A stretch of 64,000 nt of DNA from Marinobacter bryozoorum (GCF_023156245.1 NZ_JAKZAH010000001.1:124001-188000), one strand, 5' to 3'. Shown: positions 1-8,838, numbered from the stretch's first letter. The notes: a model not told the origin generated them from the sequence alone. Made by a program: numbers and translations.

Positions 1-91
1 TATAACGGATGGGGCCGGGCAATGTCGTGGCAGCGGCTGCAATGGTGCAATCTCTGTGTAAAATGCCCGCTTCGCCGCTAAAGGACCTGAT

Positions 92-763
92 ATGACTGCT
101 GCCCCTGCCATTCCTGAAAACCTCACCCGGGCCATTCGCCGTACCCTGCCCAGGGGCCGGCTGGCGGTATCAAGCCCGGCAGGCTGCCCGTCACTGCCGT
201 TGTACCTGTTTGATCCGCAGGTGCTGGAGGGGCCCCTGAGCCACGATGAAGCGCAGGCGGTCGTGGCCGAACCGGCTTACTGGTCATTCTGCTGGGCCAG
301 CGGCCAGGTGCTGGCCCAGTGGATCCTGGATCACCCGGAGCTTGTCCGGGGGCGCCGGGTTCTGGATTTCGGTTCCGGCTCAGGCATCGTTGCGGTGGCA
401 GCGGCCAGGGTGGGTGCCGCCGAGGCCATCGCCTGTGACCTGGATCCGGATGCCCTGGCAGCAGCCGATGCCAACGCCGCCCTTAACGGGGTCCGGATTA
501 CGCTTTGTGACGACTGGCAAAGGCGTCCCGTGGAACTGGACCTGGTCACAGCGGCGGATGTGCTTTATGACCGGGAAAATCGTCCGTTCCTGCAGATGTT
601 CCGTAACGCGGCAAGGGGCGTGTTGCTGGCGGATTCGCGGGTGAAAGACCTGATGGAACCCGCTTATGAGGTGTTGGATATGGTGGCGGCAACCACCTGG
701 CCGGACCTGAATGAATTCGAGGAATTCAACCGGGTGCGATTGTACCGCTCCGGTGAGTGGTAG
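92..763 (+). CDS. Class I SAM-dependent methyltransferase (COG3897-like)
   Basis: A 223-residue cytosolic methyltransferase. The SAM-binding motif I is clear (VLDFGSGSGIVAV, about residues 89-101), followed by an acidic residue at the end of strand beta2 (ACDLDP, about 115). The DVLYDREN stretch near residue 155 is typical of the PrmA/ETF-beta-lysine methyltransferase-like group often labelled nicotinamide N-methylase. The ATG at 92 follows AAAGGA with good spacing. The protein is complete and stands alone; the next gene on this strand starts at 1784. The substrate cannot be read from sequence; a protein lysine is the best family-based guess. Confidence 0.85.
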   Translation: MTAAPAIPENLTRAIRRTLPRGRLAVSSPAGCPSLPLYLFDPQVLEGPLSHDEAQAVVAEPAYWSFCWASGQVLAQWILDHPELVRGRRVLDFGSGSGIVAVAAARVGAAEAIACDLDPDALAAADANAALNGVRITLCDDWQRRPVELDLVTAADVLYDRENRPFLQMFRNAARGVLLADSRVKDLMEPAYEVLDMVAATTWPDLNEFEEFNRVRLYRSGEW

Positions 764-794
764 CCTGCCAGCTGGCGGGCCCGGCGTGGAAACG

Positions 795-1033
795 ACAAAA
801 GAAAAGGGCAACCCAATTGGGTTGCCCTCGTCGGAACAGGTCGTGGCATCCATGCTCTTTCGCAACGATCCGGTTGCAAGTCTTTCCCTGGCCAATTCCA
901 TGGCGCCGGCTTCCGAGCCAGCGATCCGTGTTGGGTTATCCCTTAAGCCTGCTATCCTTTGAATCCTTGCTTCCCCTCAAGATCCGTATGAGGGACATCC
1001 AGTGGGTCTTCCTCGTCCTTGTCATCCTTGACG
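795..1033 (-). ncRNA. RsmZ/CsrB-type regulatory small RNA (CsrA/RsmA sponge)
   Basis: No convincing protein is encoded here. On the minus strand there are about 15 GGA triplets between 1027 and 849, against about 3 expected by chance. Several sit in loops of perfect hairpins: GUCA-AGGA-UGAC (1032-1021), a 6-bp CCCUCA/UGAGGG stem with a CGGA loop (994-974), GGCU-CGGA-AGCC (919-908), a 5-bp GCAAC/GUUGC stem with a CGGA loop (877-862), and GCAUGGAUGC (855-846). The transcript ends in a 22-nt palindrome followed by a U-rich tract. This is the architecture of CsrB, RsmX, RsmY and RsmZ, which titrate the translational regulator CsrA/RsmA. The 5' end is inferred from an extended -10 (TGGTATAGT) at 1048-1040. 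A GacA-type dyad lies about 175 bp upstream. The name rsmZ versus csrB cannot be decided from sequence. Confidence 0.85.
806..827 (-). terminator. Intrinsic terminator of the Rsm-type RNA
   Basis: GGGCAACCCAA/TTGGGTTGCCC is a perfect 22-bp palindrome. Reading the minus strand it is followed by TTTTCTTTTG. There is no U tract on the plus-strand side, so it is oriented to end a minus-strand transcript, although the nearest minus-strand coding gene ends 490 bp upstream. Confidence 0.85.
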
Positions 1034-1039
1034 GTTCCC

Positions 1040-1048
1040 ACTATACCA
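1040..1048 (-). promoter_or_regulatory. Candidate extended -10 of the Rsm-type RNA
   Basis: TGGTATAGT on the minus strand matches an extended -10 (TGnTATAAT). No good -35 is present, as expected for an activator-dependent promoter. It places the RNA start near 1033. Confidence 0.5.
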
Positions 1049-1201
1049 ACCTGAAAATTTACGGCGTATGACGAAACCATGATGGTTCTGTCACAAGGTT
1101 GTATCAGAAATATTATGGTCTTTTTAAACAGTGGGTTGCGGCCTTTTTAATCTGGTCGTGATGTTTTGCCCACCGAAAATTCCGGCGCTTTCCTACGGCA
1201 A

Positions 1202-1219
1202 TGTAGGAAATATCTCACA
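1202..1219 (-). promoter_or_regulatory. Candidate GacA upstream activating sequence
   Basis: TGTAGG-N6-CTCACA differs from the published GacA consensus TGTAAG-N6-CTTACA at one position in each half-site. It lies about 175 bp upstream of the inferred RNA start. Its left half also forms a perfect 8-bp hairpin arm pair, TTTCCTAC (1189-1196) with GTAGGAAA (1203-1210). Confidence 0.6.
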
Positions 1220-1317
1220 CGCTTCCAGGGCGATATCGCAAAACCGCTCCCTGACAAACGTCGAATCGTTTCAGTTGGACCTGGCCTGTCCGGGGGGCTG
1301 GAGGTCGCCGTCGCGGC

Positions 1318-1704
1318 TCAGCTTGCCAGGCGGGTGCCGGTGAGCCTGAGCAGCAGGGCCAGCGAGGCATAACCGATCAGTATGCCGGCGACATCTGCCA
1401 TCACATCCAGTACTGCAAAGTCCCGCCAGGGAGTGAACGCCTGTCCCAGTTCCAGGGCAATACCGTAACTGGCAAGCACGGCCAGGGGGACCAGGTAACC
1501 GATGGCAGGCCACCCGAGTCGGGCCAGGATCGAGAGTTCCATAAAGGCCATCAGGTGGTTGACCTTATCGCTGGCGGCGGAGGGGATGGGGTAGGGCTCA
1601 CTGGTAAAACCCAGCCAGGTGATGGCAATGAGTGACAGGCAGAAAAGCGCCCGCCAGAGGGGTTGCAGCGCAAGGAGTTTGTGAAAGGGGTGTCTAAGTC
1701 GCAT
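1318..1704 (-). CDS. VanZ-like family membrane protein
   Basis: About 128 residues from the ATG at 1704. The frame stays open to an ATG at 1764, but that longer start would overlap the divergent cysZ-like gene's leader. Conserved VanZ-family features are seen: DKVNHLMAFMELS in the first third, ELGQAF in the middle and DVMADVAGILIG near the end, within three or four hydrophobic helices. The family is membrane-bound. It is named after a teicoplanin-resistance protein, but most proteobacterial members have no known role and nothing here suggests antibiotic resistance. Neither start has a strong ribosome-binding site. Confidence 0.8.
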   Translation of the reverse strand: MRLRHPFHKLLALQPLWRALFCLSLIAITWLGFTSEPYPIPSAASDKVNHLMAFMELSILARLGWPAIGYLVPLAVLASYGIALELGQAFTPWRDFAVLDVMADVAGILIGYASLALLLRLTGTRLAS

Positions 1705-1783
1705 ACCGGGCCCGGCTGTGGTGTCACTGGCATCATGATATGCTTTGCGCCCCTTAACTGCCATGTGTCATGAGGCTGCAAGC

Positions 1784-2542
1784 ATGTTGCAAGGTAATTT
1801 TTTCCGGGGCCTGGGCTATCTGGGCGAGGGTTTTGGCCTTATCCGGCAACCGGGGCTGAGGCTTTTCGTCATTGTTCCGCTCATTCTGAACCTGTTGCTC
1901 TTCGTGGCGCTGGTCTGGCTGATGGCCGAGGGTTTTGCGGTCATGATTGCCGCGGTCATGGCCTGGCTGCCGGACTGGAGCTGGCTGCAGGCCATCGACT
2001 GGTTGTTCTGGCTGTTGTACGCCATTGTCATCTTGCTGATGTTTGCCTATGGCTTTGTGATCATGGCGAACCTGATTGGTTCCCCGTTCTATGGCTTCCT
2101 CTCGGAGCAGACCGAGAAATACCTCACTGGCCAGACGGTCAGTGAGGATGGTGGCTGGGTACAGATTCTCAAGGATGTGCCACGGGCGCTGGGACGGGAA
2201 ATTCACAAGATCGTCTATTACCTGCCACGGGCGCTGCTACTGTTCATTATCGGGCTGATTCCGGTGGTGAACCTGGTTGCAGCGGTGCTCTGGTTTGCCT
2301 TCAACGCCTGGATGATGTCGCTGCAGTACGTGGACTATCCAGCAGACAATCACCGGGTCAGCTTCGGTGCGCTGCGCCAGCGCCTGGCGGCCCGTCGCCT
2401 GAGTGCCCTTGGCTTCGGGCTGCCGGTGGCATTGCTGGCCATGGTGCCGGTGGTCAACCTGTTTGTGGTGCCTGCTGCGGTCTGTGGCGCCACGGCATTC
2501 TGGATCCGTGAACCGGACCCCACGGGCATTACCCGTAGATAA
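1784..2542 (+). CDS. cysZ: CysZ-like sulfate transporter / EI24-domain membrane protein
   Basis: A 252-residue polytopic inner-membrane protein starting MLQGNFFRGLGYLGEGFGLI, the typical CysZ N-terminus. I chose the ATG at 1784, with TGAGG upstream, over the open-frame ATG at 1745. It has about four long hydrophobic stretches and the family's NLIGSPFYGFLSEQTE motif near residue 90. CysZ of enteric bacteria brings sulfate in for cysteine synthesis; no other cys genes lie nearby. Family membership is firm, but sulfate as substrate is inferred from homologues. Confidence 0.82.
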   Translation: MLQGNFFRGLGYLGEGFGLIRQPGLRLFVIVPLILNLLLFVALVWLMAEGFAVMIAAVMAWLPDWSWLQAIDWLFWLLYAIVILLMFAYGFVIMANLIGSPFYGFLSEQTEKYLTGQTVSEDGGWVQILKDVPRALGREIHKIVYYLPRALLLFIIGLIPVVNLVAAVLWFAFNAWMMSLQYVDYPADNHRVSFGALRQRLAARRLSALGFGLPVALLAMVPVVNLFVVPAAVCGATAFWIREPDPTGITRR

Positions 2543-2576
2543 CTGATTATTCAAAACCGAAAGTTTGGGAGGATTC

Positions 2577-5426
2577 TTGGAAGCACCTGCTTTTGCTGTT
2601 GGCCAACGATGGGTCAGCCACTCCGATGCGTCACTGGGCATGGGAATTGTTACCGACGTGGCTGGTCGTACCGTCACGCTGGGTTTTCCGGCGGCGGATG
2701 AAGAGCGTACCTACGCTATCGACAGTGCCCCCCTGTCCCGTATTGCCTTCCAGATGGGGGAAGAGATTGAGACCTTTGATGGCCAGGTGCTGACCGTCCA
2801 GGCGGTGGAAGAGGTGGGCGGTGTGCTGGTTTACCATGCCGCTGGTGACGATGGCGACCTGCAGGAAATCTCCGAGGTCCGGCTGGCCAGCCAGGTCAGC
2901 TTTTCGGCGCCCCATCAGCGCCTGTTTGCCGGTCAGTTCGACCGAAACGGCGCGTTCCGGCTGCGCCTGGCCACACTGGAACACCAGGATCGCCTGTCCC
3001 GTTCACCGGTGCAGGGGCTGCTCGGAGCTCGTACCCAGCACCTGCCCCACCAGCTCTACATTGCCCATGAGGTAGCCCGCCGGTTTGCGCCCAGGGTACT
3101 GCTGGCGGACGAGGTGGGGCTGGGCAAGACCATCGAGGCCGGCCTGATCCTGCATTACCAGCTGCATACCGGCCTGGCCAGCAGGGTACTGATTGTGGTG
3201 CCTGACTCGCTTATTCATCAGTGGCTGGTGGAGATGTTGCGCCGTTTCAACCTGCGCTTCTCCATTGTCGATCACTCCCGCTACGAAGCCTTGTCCGAGC
3301 CGGACCCGGAACTGGAAGAAGAGGTGCCCCAGGCCAACCCGTTTGAAGAGAGCCAGCTGGTGCTGTGTTCCCTGGACTTCCTCACCAGCCACACCCTGGC
3401 CCAGCGGGACGCACTGGCGGCAGGCTGGGACCTGGTGGTGGTTGATGAGGCCCATCACCTCGACTGGCAGCCGGGCAATGCGAGCCGGGAGTACTCCACG
3501 GTGGAAAGCATTGCCGAGGAAACCCGGGGCCTGTTGCTGCTCACCGCCACACCGGAGCAGGCTGGTGAAGAAAGTCACTTTGCCCGCCTCAGGCTGCTGG
3601 ACCCCGCGCGCTTCCATGACCTGGAAGCCTTTCGCAAGCAGGAATCCGGTTATCAGCAAATCAACGACGTAGTGCGGGCGCTGCTCGATTCAAGGGAAGC
3701 TCCCGGTTCGGACCGGCAGGCGATATTGCGGCAATGGCTGGGGGATGACCTGGACGAATTGCTGAAGGCAAGCGATCCGGTGCAGGCCATTGTGGACGCG
3801 CTGCTGGACCGCCATGGCACCGGGCGGGTGCTGTTCCGCAACACCCGTGCTTCGGTGAAAGGGTTCCCCCGGCGGCAACTGCATACCTATCCGCTGCCGT
3901 GTCCGGACCTGTACCAGCAGGAGGGGGATACCGCCGGTGAGGCCGGGCTGACCCCCGAGGTTCGCTTTACTGACGAGCGCTGGCTGGCAGAGGATCCGCG
4001 GGTTGCCTGGCTGGAGCAGACACTCAAGGGCCTGAAGCGGGAGAAAGTCGTGGTGATCTGTGCCCACGCCGAAACCGCCATGGCCCTTGAGGAATACCTC
4101 CAGTTGCGGGCGGGCATCCGCAGCGCGGCCTTCCATGAGCATCTGAGCCTGATCGAGCGCGACCGGGCCGCTGCCTACTTTGCCGAGGACGAGCAGGGTG
4201 CCCAGGCGCTGATCTGTTCCGAAATCGGCAGCGAAGGCCGCAACTTCCAGTTCGCCCGTCACCTGGTACTGCTGGACCTGCCTGCCAACCCTGACCTGCT
4301 GGAGCAGCGTATCGGACGCCTCGACCGGATCGGCCAGGGCGAGTCAATTGATATCCATGTGCCGTACCTGGAAGGCACCAGTGGCGATGTGCAATGCCGG
4401 TGGTTCCACGAAGGGCTCAACGCCTTTGAACAGAGTTGTGCCATCGGCGTGGCCGTGTTTGAGGACGTCCGTGAACAGTGGCAGGCAGTCATGGCCGGTG
4501 ACACCGCAGGACTGCCTGACCTGGTCGCCCGCACGGCAGGGCTGGCGGCGGATCTGCGCGAACGCCTGGAACAGGGCCGGGACGCGCTGATTGAGCTCAA
4601 CTCCTGTCGCCGTGACCATGCAGACACGCTGATAGAAGCGATAGAAGCGGAAGAGGCGGACGATCGCCTGCAGGGCTACGTGCACACGGCCTGTGATATT
4701 TTTGGCGTTGATGTGGAAGAGCATTCTGCGGATGCAGAAATCCTCAAACCCAGCGAACAGCGCCATTCCGGTCAGCTGGAACTGGTGCCCGATGAAGGTG
4801 TGACCGTGACCTACAGCCGGGAAAAAGCCCTGCACCGTGAGGACATGGCCTTTATGAGCTGGGAGCACCCGCTGGTAACCGGGGTGATGGATTCTGTACT
4901 GGGCTCCGGACTGGGCAAGGCAGCGCTGGCTACCATGTCGGTGAAAGGCCTCCAGCCTGGCACGGTGATGCTGGAGGCGGTGTTCGTGGTGCACTGCCCG
5001 GCGCCGGAACGACTGCAGCTGTCCCGGTATCTGCCGCTGTCGCCGGTGCGGGTGCTGGTGGACGTGAATGGCCGGGATCTCTCTGCGGTGCTGCCCCATG
5101 ACCGGCTCAATGGCCTGTGTTCGAACATCCCCCGCCGAACAGCACAATCCGTGGTGCCCCGAATCCGGGCGGAGGTAGAAACCATGGTGGACCACGCCCG
5201 GGTACTGGCGGAGCCGCAGTTCGAGCCGGGCCGGGACGCTGCCCTGAGTCGGGTCAGGGCGGTACTGCAGCCGGAGATTCAACGCCTCGAAGCGCTGCGT
5301 CGGCATAACCCGGCCATCCGTGAGGAGGAAGTTGCCTTCTTCCGGGATCAGCTGGAGGCGGCGGAGACCGCCATTGCCCGTGCTGATCTGGCGCTGGAGG
5401 GGATCCGGGTCGTGGTGACTGCCTGA
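2577..5426 (+). CDS. rapA: RNA polymerase-associated ATPase RapA
   Basis: A Swi2/Snf2-family ATPase of 949 residues that binds RNA polymerase and aids its recycling. Seen motifs: N-terminal Tudor-like region starting FAVGQRWVSHSDASLG, Walker A DEVGLGKTIEAG (about residue 176), the DEAH box VVDEAHHL (about 290), and motif VI QRIGRLDRIGQG (about 575). Length matches E. coli RapA (968). The start is a TTG at 2577 with GGGAGGA immediately upstream; a second in-frame TTG at 2565 falls inside that ribosome-binding site and is unlikely. It follows the cysZ-like gene by 34 bp and may be co-transcribed with it. Confidence 0.95.
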   Translation: MEAPAFAVGQRWVSHSDASLGMGIVTDVAGRTVTLGFPAADEERTYAIDSAPLSRIAFQMGEEIETFDGQVLTVQAVEEVGGVLVYHAAGDDGDLQEISEVRLASQVSFSAPHQRLFAGQFDRNGAFRLRLATLEHQDRLSRSPVQGLLGARTQHLPHQLYIAHEVARRFAPRVLLADEVGLGKTIEAGLILHYQLHTGLASRVLIVVPDSLIHQWLVEMLRRFNLRFSIVDHSRYEALSEPDPELEEEVPQANPFEESQLVLCSLDFLTSHTLAQRDALAAGWDLVVVDEAHHLDWQPGNASREYSTVESIAEETRGLLLLTATPEQAGEESHFARLRLLDPARFHDLEAFRKQESGYQQINDVVRALLDSREAPGSDRQAILRQWLGDDLDELLKASDPVQAIVDALLDRHGTGRVLFRNTRASVKGFPRRQLHTYPLPCPDLYQQEGDTAGEAGLTPEVRFTDERWLAEDPRVAWLEQTLKGLKREKVVVICAHAETAMALEEYLQLRAGIRSAAFHEHLSLIERDRAAAYFAEDEQGAQALICSEIGSEGRNFQFARHLVLLDLPANPDLLEQRIGRLDRIGQGESIDIHVPYLEGTSGDVQCRWFHEGLNAFEQSCAIGVAVFEDVREQWQAVMAGDTAGLPDLVARTAGLAADLRERLEQGRDALIELNSCRRDHADTLIEAIEAEEADDRLQGYVHTACDIFGVDVEEHSADAEILKPSEQRHSGQLELVPDEGVTVTYSREKALHREDMAFMSWEHPLVTGVMDSVLGSGLGKAALATMSVKGLQPGTVMLEAVFVVHCPAPERLQLSRYLPLSPVRVLVDVNGRDLSAVLPHDRLNGLCSNIPRRTAQSVVPRIRAEVETMVDHARVLAEPQFEPGRDAALSRVRAVLQPEIQRLEALRRHNPAIREEEVAFFRDQLEAAETAIARADLALEGIRVVVTA

Positions 5427-5670
5427 CGGGGCTGGTCAGCTACCATCCGTTCCGGTAATTTGGTCGTAAGATCATGCAGGTCCGGGGCTTTCGTGCTGGC
5501 CACGTTTGCAGCCCCGGCAGTGCTTTCAGTCTGAACACCTGTAACATGCAGAAGGTACTCGACGAAGAACGCAAGGATGGCCGACCCGGCCTCACACTCA
5601 ATTTGAACCACGGAGTCCGTGCGTAGCACCCTGCGCCGGCTCCCGTTCCAGAGGACGAAAGAGAGCGCCT

Positions 5671-8118
5671 ATGATGACCCTGATACTGTTTTTACTGGCC
5701 CTGGCCGCGTTACTGATGGTGATGCGCCGTGAAGCCGGCGCCAAACCGGCCATTATCGTTATGGTGGTGTTTGGCTTGCTGTCGTGGATCTTTGCCTCGG
5801 GATGGCTGACCCTGTTGCTGTTCGTCGGCGCTGCGGTGACGGCCGCTGCGGGCTTGCCCCGGTTCCGTCGTAGCTGGCTGACGCCACGGGCGTTTGCGTT
5901 GTTCAAGAAGGTGGCACCCAAGGTTTCTGAAACCGAGCAGGTGGCCCTGGATGCCGGTACCGTGGGCTGGGACGGAGAAATCTTCACCGGGCGCCCGGAC
6001 TGGCACAACCTGCTGATCAACCGGAACACCGGGCTGACCGAGGAAGAACAGGCCTTCGTGGATAACCAGTGCGTAAAGGCCGTATCCATGTGTAACGCCT
6101 GGGACGTGGCGGTCGAGCGTGCCGACCTGCCTGCGGAGCTTTGGGATTACATCAAGAAGGAAAAATTCCTGGGGATGATTATCCCGAAGGAATACGGCGG
6201 CCTCGGATTTTCCGCCAAGGCCCAGTCTGCGGTGCTGCAGAAGCTGGCCGCCAACGAGGTGCTGATGGTGTCCGTCGGGGTACCCAACTCCCTGGGGCCC
6301 GGCGAACTGCTGGTTAAATATGGCACCGACGAGCAGAAAGACCACTACCTGCCGCGCCTGGCGGATGGCCGTGAAATTCCCTGCTTCGGCCTCACCGGCC
6401 CCCGTGCCGGTTCTGATGCCACCTCATTGCCGGACACCGGTATCGTCTGCAAGGGCGAATACAACGGCAAGGAAGTGCTGGGCCTGAAGCTCAACTTCGA
6501 AAAGCGCTGGATCACCCTGGCGCCCATCGCCACGGTAGTAGGGCTGGCGTTCCGCATGTTTGACCCGGACGGACTGCTGGGCGAAGAGAAAGACCTGGGC
6601 ATCACCTGTGCACTGATTCCCCGGGATACAGACGGCATGGAAATCGGTCGTCGCCACTGGCCCGTTGGCAGTCCGTTCATGAACGGGCCGATTGTCGGCA
6701 AGGACGTCTTCATTCCCCTGGACTTTATTATCGGTGGTCCGGAAATGGCCGGTGAAGGCTGGCGTATGCTGGTGGAATGCCTGTCCGTGGGCCGCTGCAT
6801 CACCCTGCCTTCCGGTGCCGCAGGTTCTGCCGCCACCGCAGTGGGCGTAGCCGGCGGGTTCACCCGGGTACGTCGCCAGTTCAATACCCCGGTGGCCGAT
6901 ATGGAAGGGGTGCAGGAAGCCCTCGCGCGCATTGCCGGCCAGTGTTATATCGCCCAGTCCTCGGTGCTGCAGACCGCCAACATGGTGGATAACGGCGAGA
7001 AGCCGGCAGTGCCATCGGCCATTCTCAAGTACCAGCTGACAGAAATGCAGCGGGCGGTACTGACCGATGCCATGGACGTCCATGGTGGCAAGACGGTAAC
7101 GCTTGGGCCTCGCAACTATCTGGGGATCGGGTTTTCCGGGTCGGCGGTATCCATCACCGTCGAGGGTGCCAACATCATGACCCGCAGCCTGATGATCTTT
7201 GGTCAGGGGGCCATCCGCTGCCATCCCTACGTGCTCAAGGAGCTGGCAGCCAAGGACAAGGACGATGAAAGGGCCTTTGACGAGGCTTTCTTCAGCCACG
7301 CCGGCCTGGTCTTCGGAAACGCGGCCCGGGCGTTTACCCAGGCACTGGGGCTGGGCAAGGCGGAAGTGCCGTTCGACAGTACCGCCCGCCGCTACGCCCA
7401 GGGCGTAGCCCGGTTCAGCGCGGCTTTCGGCCTGTGTTCCGATGCCGCCATGACCACCCTGGGTTCCCAGCTTAAAATGCGTGAGCTGATCTCGGCCCGC
7501 CTCGGTGACATGCTGGCCAACCTCTACATGGCTTCCATGGTGCTCAAGCACTGGCACGAGGCCCAGCCGGTAGAGGGCGAGGCGGACCTGCTGGAGTACA
7601 GCATGAGCCTGTTGCTGCATCGCACGGAAAACGCCCTGGACGAACTGCTTCAGAATCTGCCCAACCGGGCAGTGGCGGTGGCCCTGCGCATGGCTACCTT
7701 GCCCCTGGGGCGTCGCTGGGATAAACCCCATGACGACCTGACTCGCCGGGTGGCACGGGCCATCTCCACGGATACCCCGGTGCGTGCCAAGCTGCTGATG
7801 CCGGTCTGGCATACCGTGAGTGACGACAAGGAAAACCCGGTGGCACGCTATAACTCCCTGCTGAAGGATTACGACCGGGCTGAAGGCATTTATCGCAAGG
7901 TGGGCAAGGCCGCTGCCAAGGGAGACCTGCCGGGTGAAGCCCTGCATCCGGAAGAACAGTTTGAAGCGGCATACAAGGCGGAGATTCTCAACGAGGACGA
8001 AATCACCTTCATGCGGGAGTACGAGAAAAACGTGCTTGATATGCTGACGGTGGATGACTTCCCGTTTGACGCCCTGGCCATGGACAAGTCGACCCTGGTT
8101 GACCATAACCCGGCATGA
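5671..8118 (+). CDS. fadE: Long-chain acyl-CoA dehydrogenase FadE
   Basis: An 815-residue acyl-CoA dehydrogenase, the length of E. coli FadE (814), catalysing the first step of fatty-acid beta-oxidation with FAD. Two N-terminal hydrophobic helices (residues 1-18 and about 25-50) anchor it to the inner membrane, as in the family. The dehydrogenase core includes IIPKEYGGLGFS (about 170) and CFGLTGPRAGSDA (about 240). The C-terminal part is the DUF1974-type extension. The ATG at 5671 follows GAGAGCGCCT. Its stop overlaps the crcB start by four bases. The 244-bp upstream gap shows no operator I can identify. Confidence 0.95.
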   Translation: MMTLILFLLALAALLMVMRREAGAKPAIIVMVVFGLLSWIFASGWLTLLLFVGAAVTAAAGLPRFRRSWLTPRAFALFKKVAPKVSETEQVALDAGTVGWDGEIFTGRPDWHNLLINRNTGLTEEEQAFVDNQCVKAVSMCNAWDVAVERADLPAELWDYIKKEKFLGMIIPKEYGGLGFSAKAQSAVLQKLAANEVLMVSVGVPNSLGPGELLVKYGTDEQKDHYLPRLADGREIPCFGLTGPRAGSDATSLPDTGIVCKGEYNGKEVLGLKLNFEKRWITLAPIATVVGLAFRMFDPDGLLGEEKDLGITCALIPRDTDGMEIGRRHWPVGSPFMNGPIVGKDVFIPLDFIIGGPEMAGEGWRMLVECLSVGRCITLPSGAAGSAATAVGVAGGFTRVRRQFNTPVADMEGVQEALARIAGQCYIAQSSVLQTANMVDNGEKPAVPSAILKYQLTEMQRAVLTDAMDVHGGKTVTLGPRNYLGIGFSGSAVSITVEGANIMTRSLMIFGQGAIRCHPYVLKELAAKDKDDERAFDEAFFSHAGLVFGNAARAFTQALGLGKAEVPFDSTARRYAQGVARFSAAFGLCSDAAMTTLGSQLKMRELISARLGDMLANLYMASMVLKHWHEAQPVEGEADLLEYSMSLLLHRTENALDELLQNLPNRAVAVALRMATLPLGRRWDKPHDDLTRRVARAISTDTPVRAKLLMPVWHTVSDDKENPVARYNSLLKDYDRAEGIYRKVGKAAAKGDLPGEALHPEEQFEAAYKAEILNEDEITFMREYEKNVLDMLTVDDFPFDALAMDKSTLVDHNPA

Positions 8119-8498
8119 CCGGCTGGGCGTTCCTGGCCGTGAGTATTGGCGCCGTGATCGGCGCCAATCTCCGTTGGGGCCTGAGCCTCTGGCTCAATGG
8201 TCCGGGTCATGGACTGCAAGGCGGCACCCTGCTGGCTAACCTGGTGGGTGCCGGCCTGGCTGGCTTTTTTCTCAGCTGGTTCAGTCACAGCTCCCTGTCG
8301 CCGGAGTGGCGGTTACTGGTTATTACCGGGCTATGCGGGGCGCTGACCACCTTTTCGACCTTCTCACTGGAGCTCATGGGCGCCCTGCAGGCAGGGAAGT
8401 GGCTAGTGGCGCTGGCCAGTGTCGCCGTTCATGTGGTGGGTTCCCTGGCCATGGTGGCGGTTGGCATGTGGTTATTCGGGCTCTGGCGACCGGTCTGA
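8115..8498 (+). CDS. crcB: Fluoride ion exporter CrcB/Fluc
   Basis: A 127-residue four-helix membrane protein that forms dual-topology fluoride channels. Family signatures are present: IGANLRW near residue 15, LLANLVGAGLAGFF near 43, and GLCGALTTFSTFSLE near 75. The start ATG overlaps the fadE stop (ATGA), suggesting translational coupling, and rules out a dedicated fluoride riboswitch directly upstream. A bidirectional terminator follows about 50 bp downstream. Confidence 0.92.
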   Translation: MTGWAFLAVSIGAVIGANLRWGLSLWLNGPGHGLQGGTLLANLVGAGLAGFFLSWFSHSSLSPEWRLLVITGLCGALTTFSTFSLELMGALQAGKWLVALASVAVHVVGSLAMVAVGMWLFGLWRPV

Positions 8499-8549
8499 TG
8501 GAGGGGCACTGGGACTGCAGGTGAAAACCATGCAAACATCGAAGACATA

Positions 8550-8577
8550 AAAAAGGCAGCCCGGGGGCTGCCTTTTT
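8550..8577. terminator. Bidirectional terminator between crcB and csp
   Basis: AAAAGGCAGCC, a short loop, then GGCTGCCTTTTT. It has an A tract before and a T tract after, so it can end both the fadE-crcB transcript and the opposing cold-shock transcript. Confidence 0.9.
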
Positions 8578-8631
8578 ATTTTCAGGAGCGTCATCCCCGA
8601 AGGTCAGACGCCACCTGCGCTGAAGCCTGAT

Positions 8632-8838
8632 TTACAGGGCTACAACGTTCTCCGCCTGGGGACCTTTCTGGCCCTGGGTGACGGTGAACTCAACCTGCTG
8701 GCCTTCGGCCAGGGTCTTGAAGCCGCTGCCCTGGATGGCACTGTAGTGAACGAAAACGTCCGGGCCGGACTCACGGGTGATGAAGCCAAAGCCTTTCGCT
8801 TCGTTGAAGAACTTAACAGTACCGGTAACAGTAGACAT
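8632..8838 (-). CDS. CspA-family cold-shock protein
   Basis: A 68-residue single cold-shock domain starting [23 protein letters not shown]-binding motifs RNP1 (KGFGFI) and RNP2 (VFVHY) are intact. I chose the ATG at 8838 by family alignment over an in-frame start seven codons upstream. It acts as a single-stranded nucleic-acid chaperone. About 290 bp separate it from the next upstream gene, enough for the long structured 5' leader usual in this family. Whether it is cold-induced cannot be told from sequence. Confidence 0.93.
   Translation of the reverse strand: MSTVTGTVKFFNEAKGFGFITRESGPDVFVHYSAIQGSGFKTLAEGQQVEFTVTQGQKGPQAENVVAL

Noticed and set aside
952..1080. A 42-codon minus-strand reading frame ending in an acidic tail
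   Set aside because: It lies within the GGA-rich RNA; the Asp/Glu-rich residues come from repeated GGA/GAGGAAG motifs. It has no ribosome-binding site, and the hairpins explain the sequence better.
6424..8106. A 560-codon minus-strand open frame
   Set aside because: It is antisense to fadE, with no domain, no ribosome-binding site and shadow-type composition.
8060..8120. Possible fluoride riboswitch before crcB
   Set aside because: The crcB start overlaps the fadE stop, and the preceding sequence is fadE coding with clear protein conservation.
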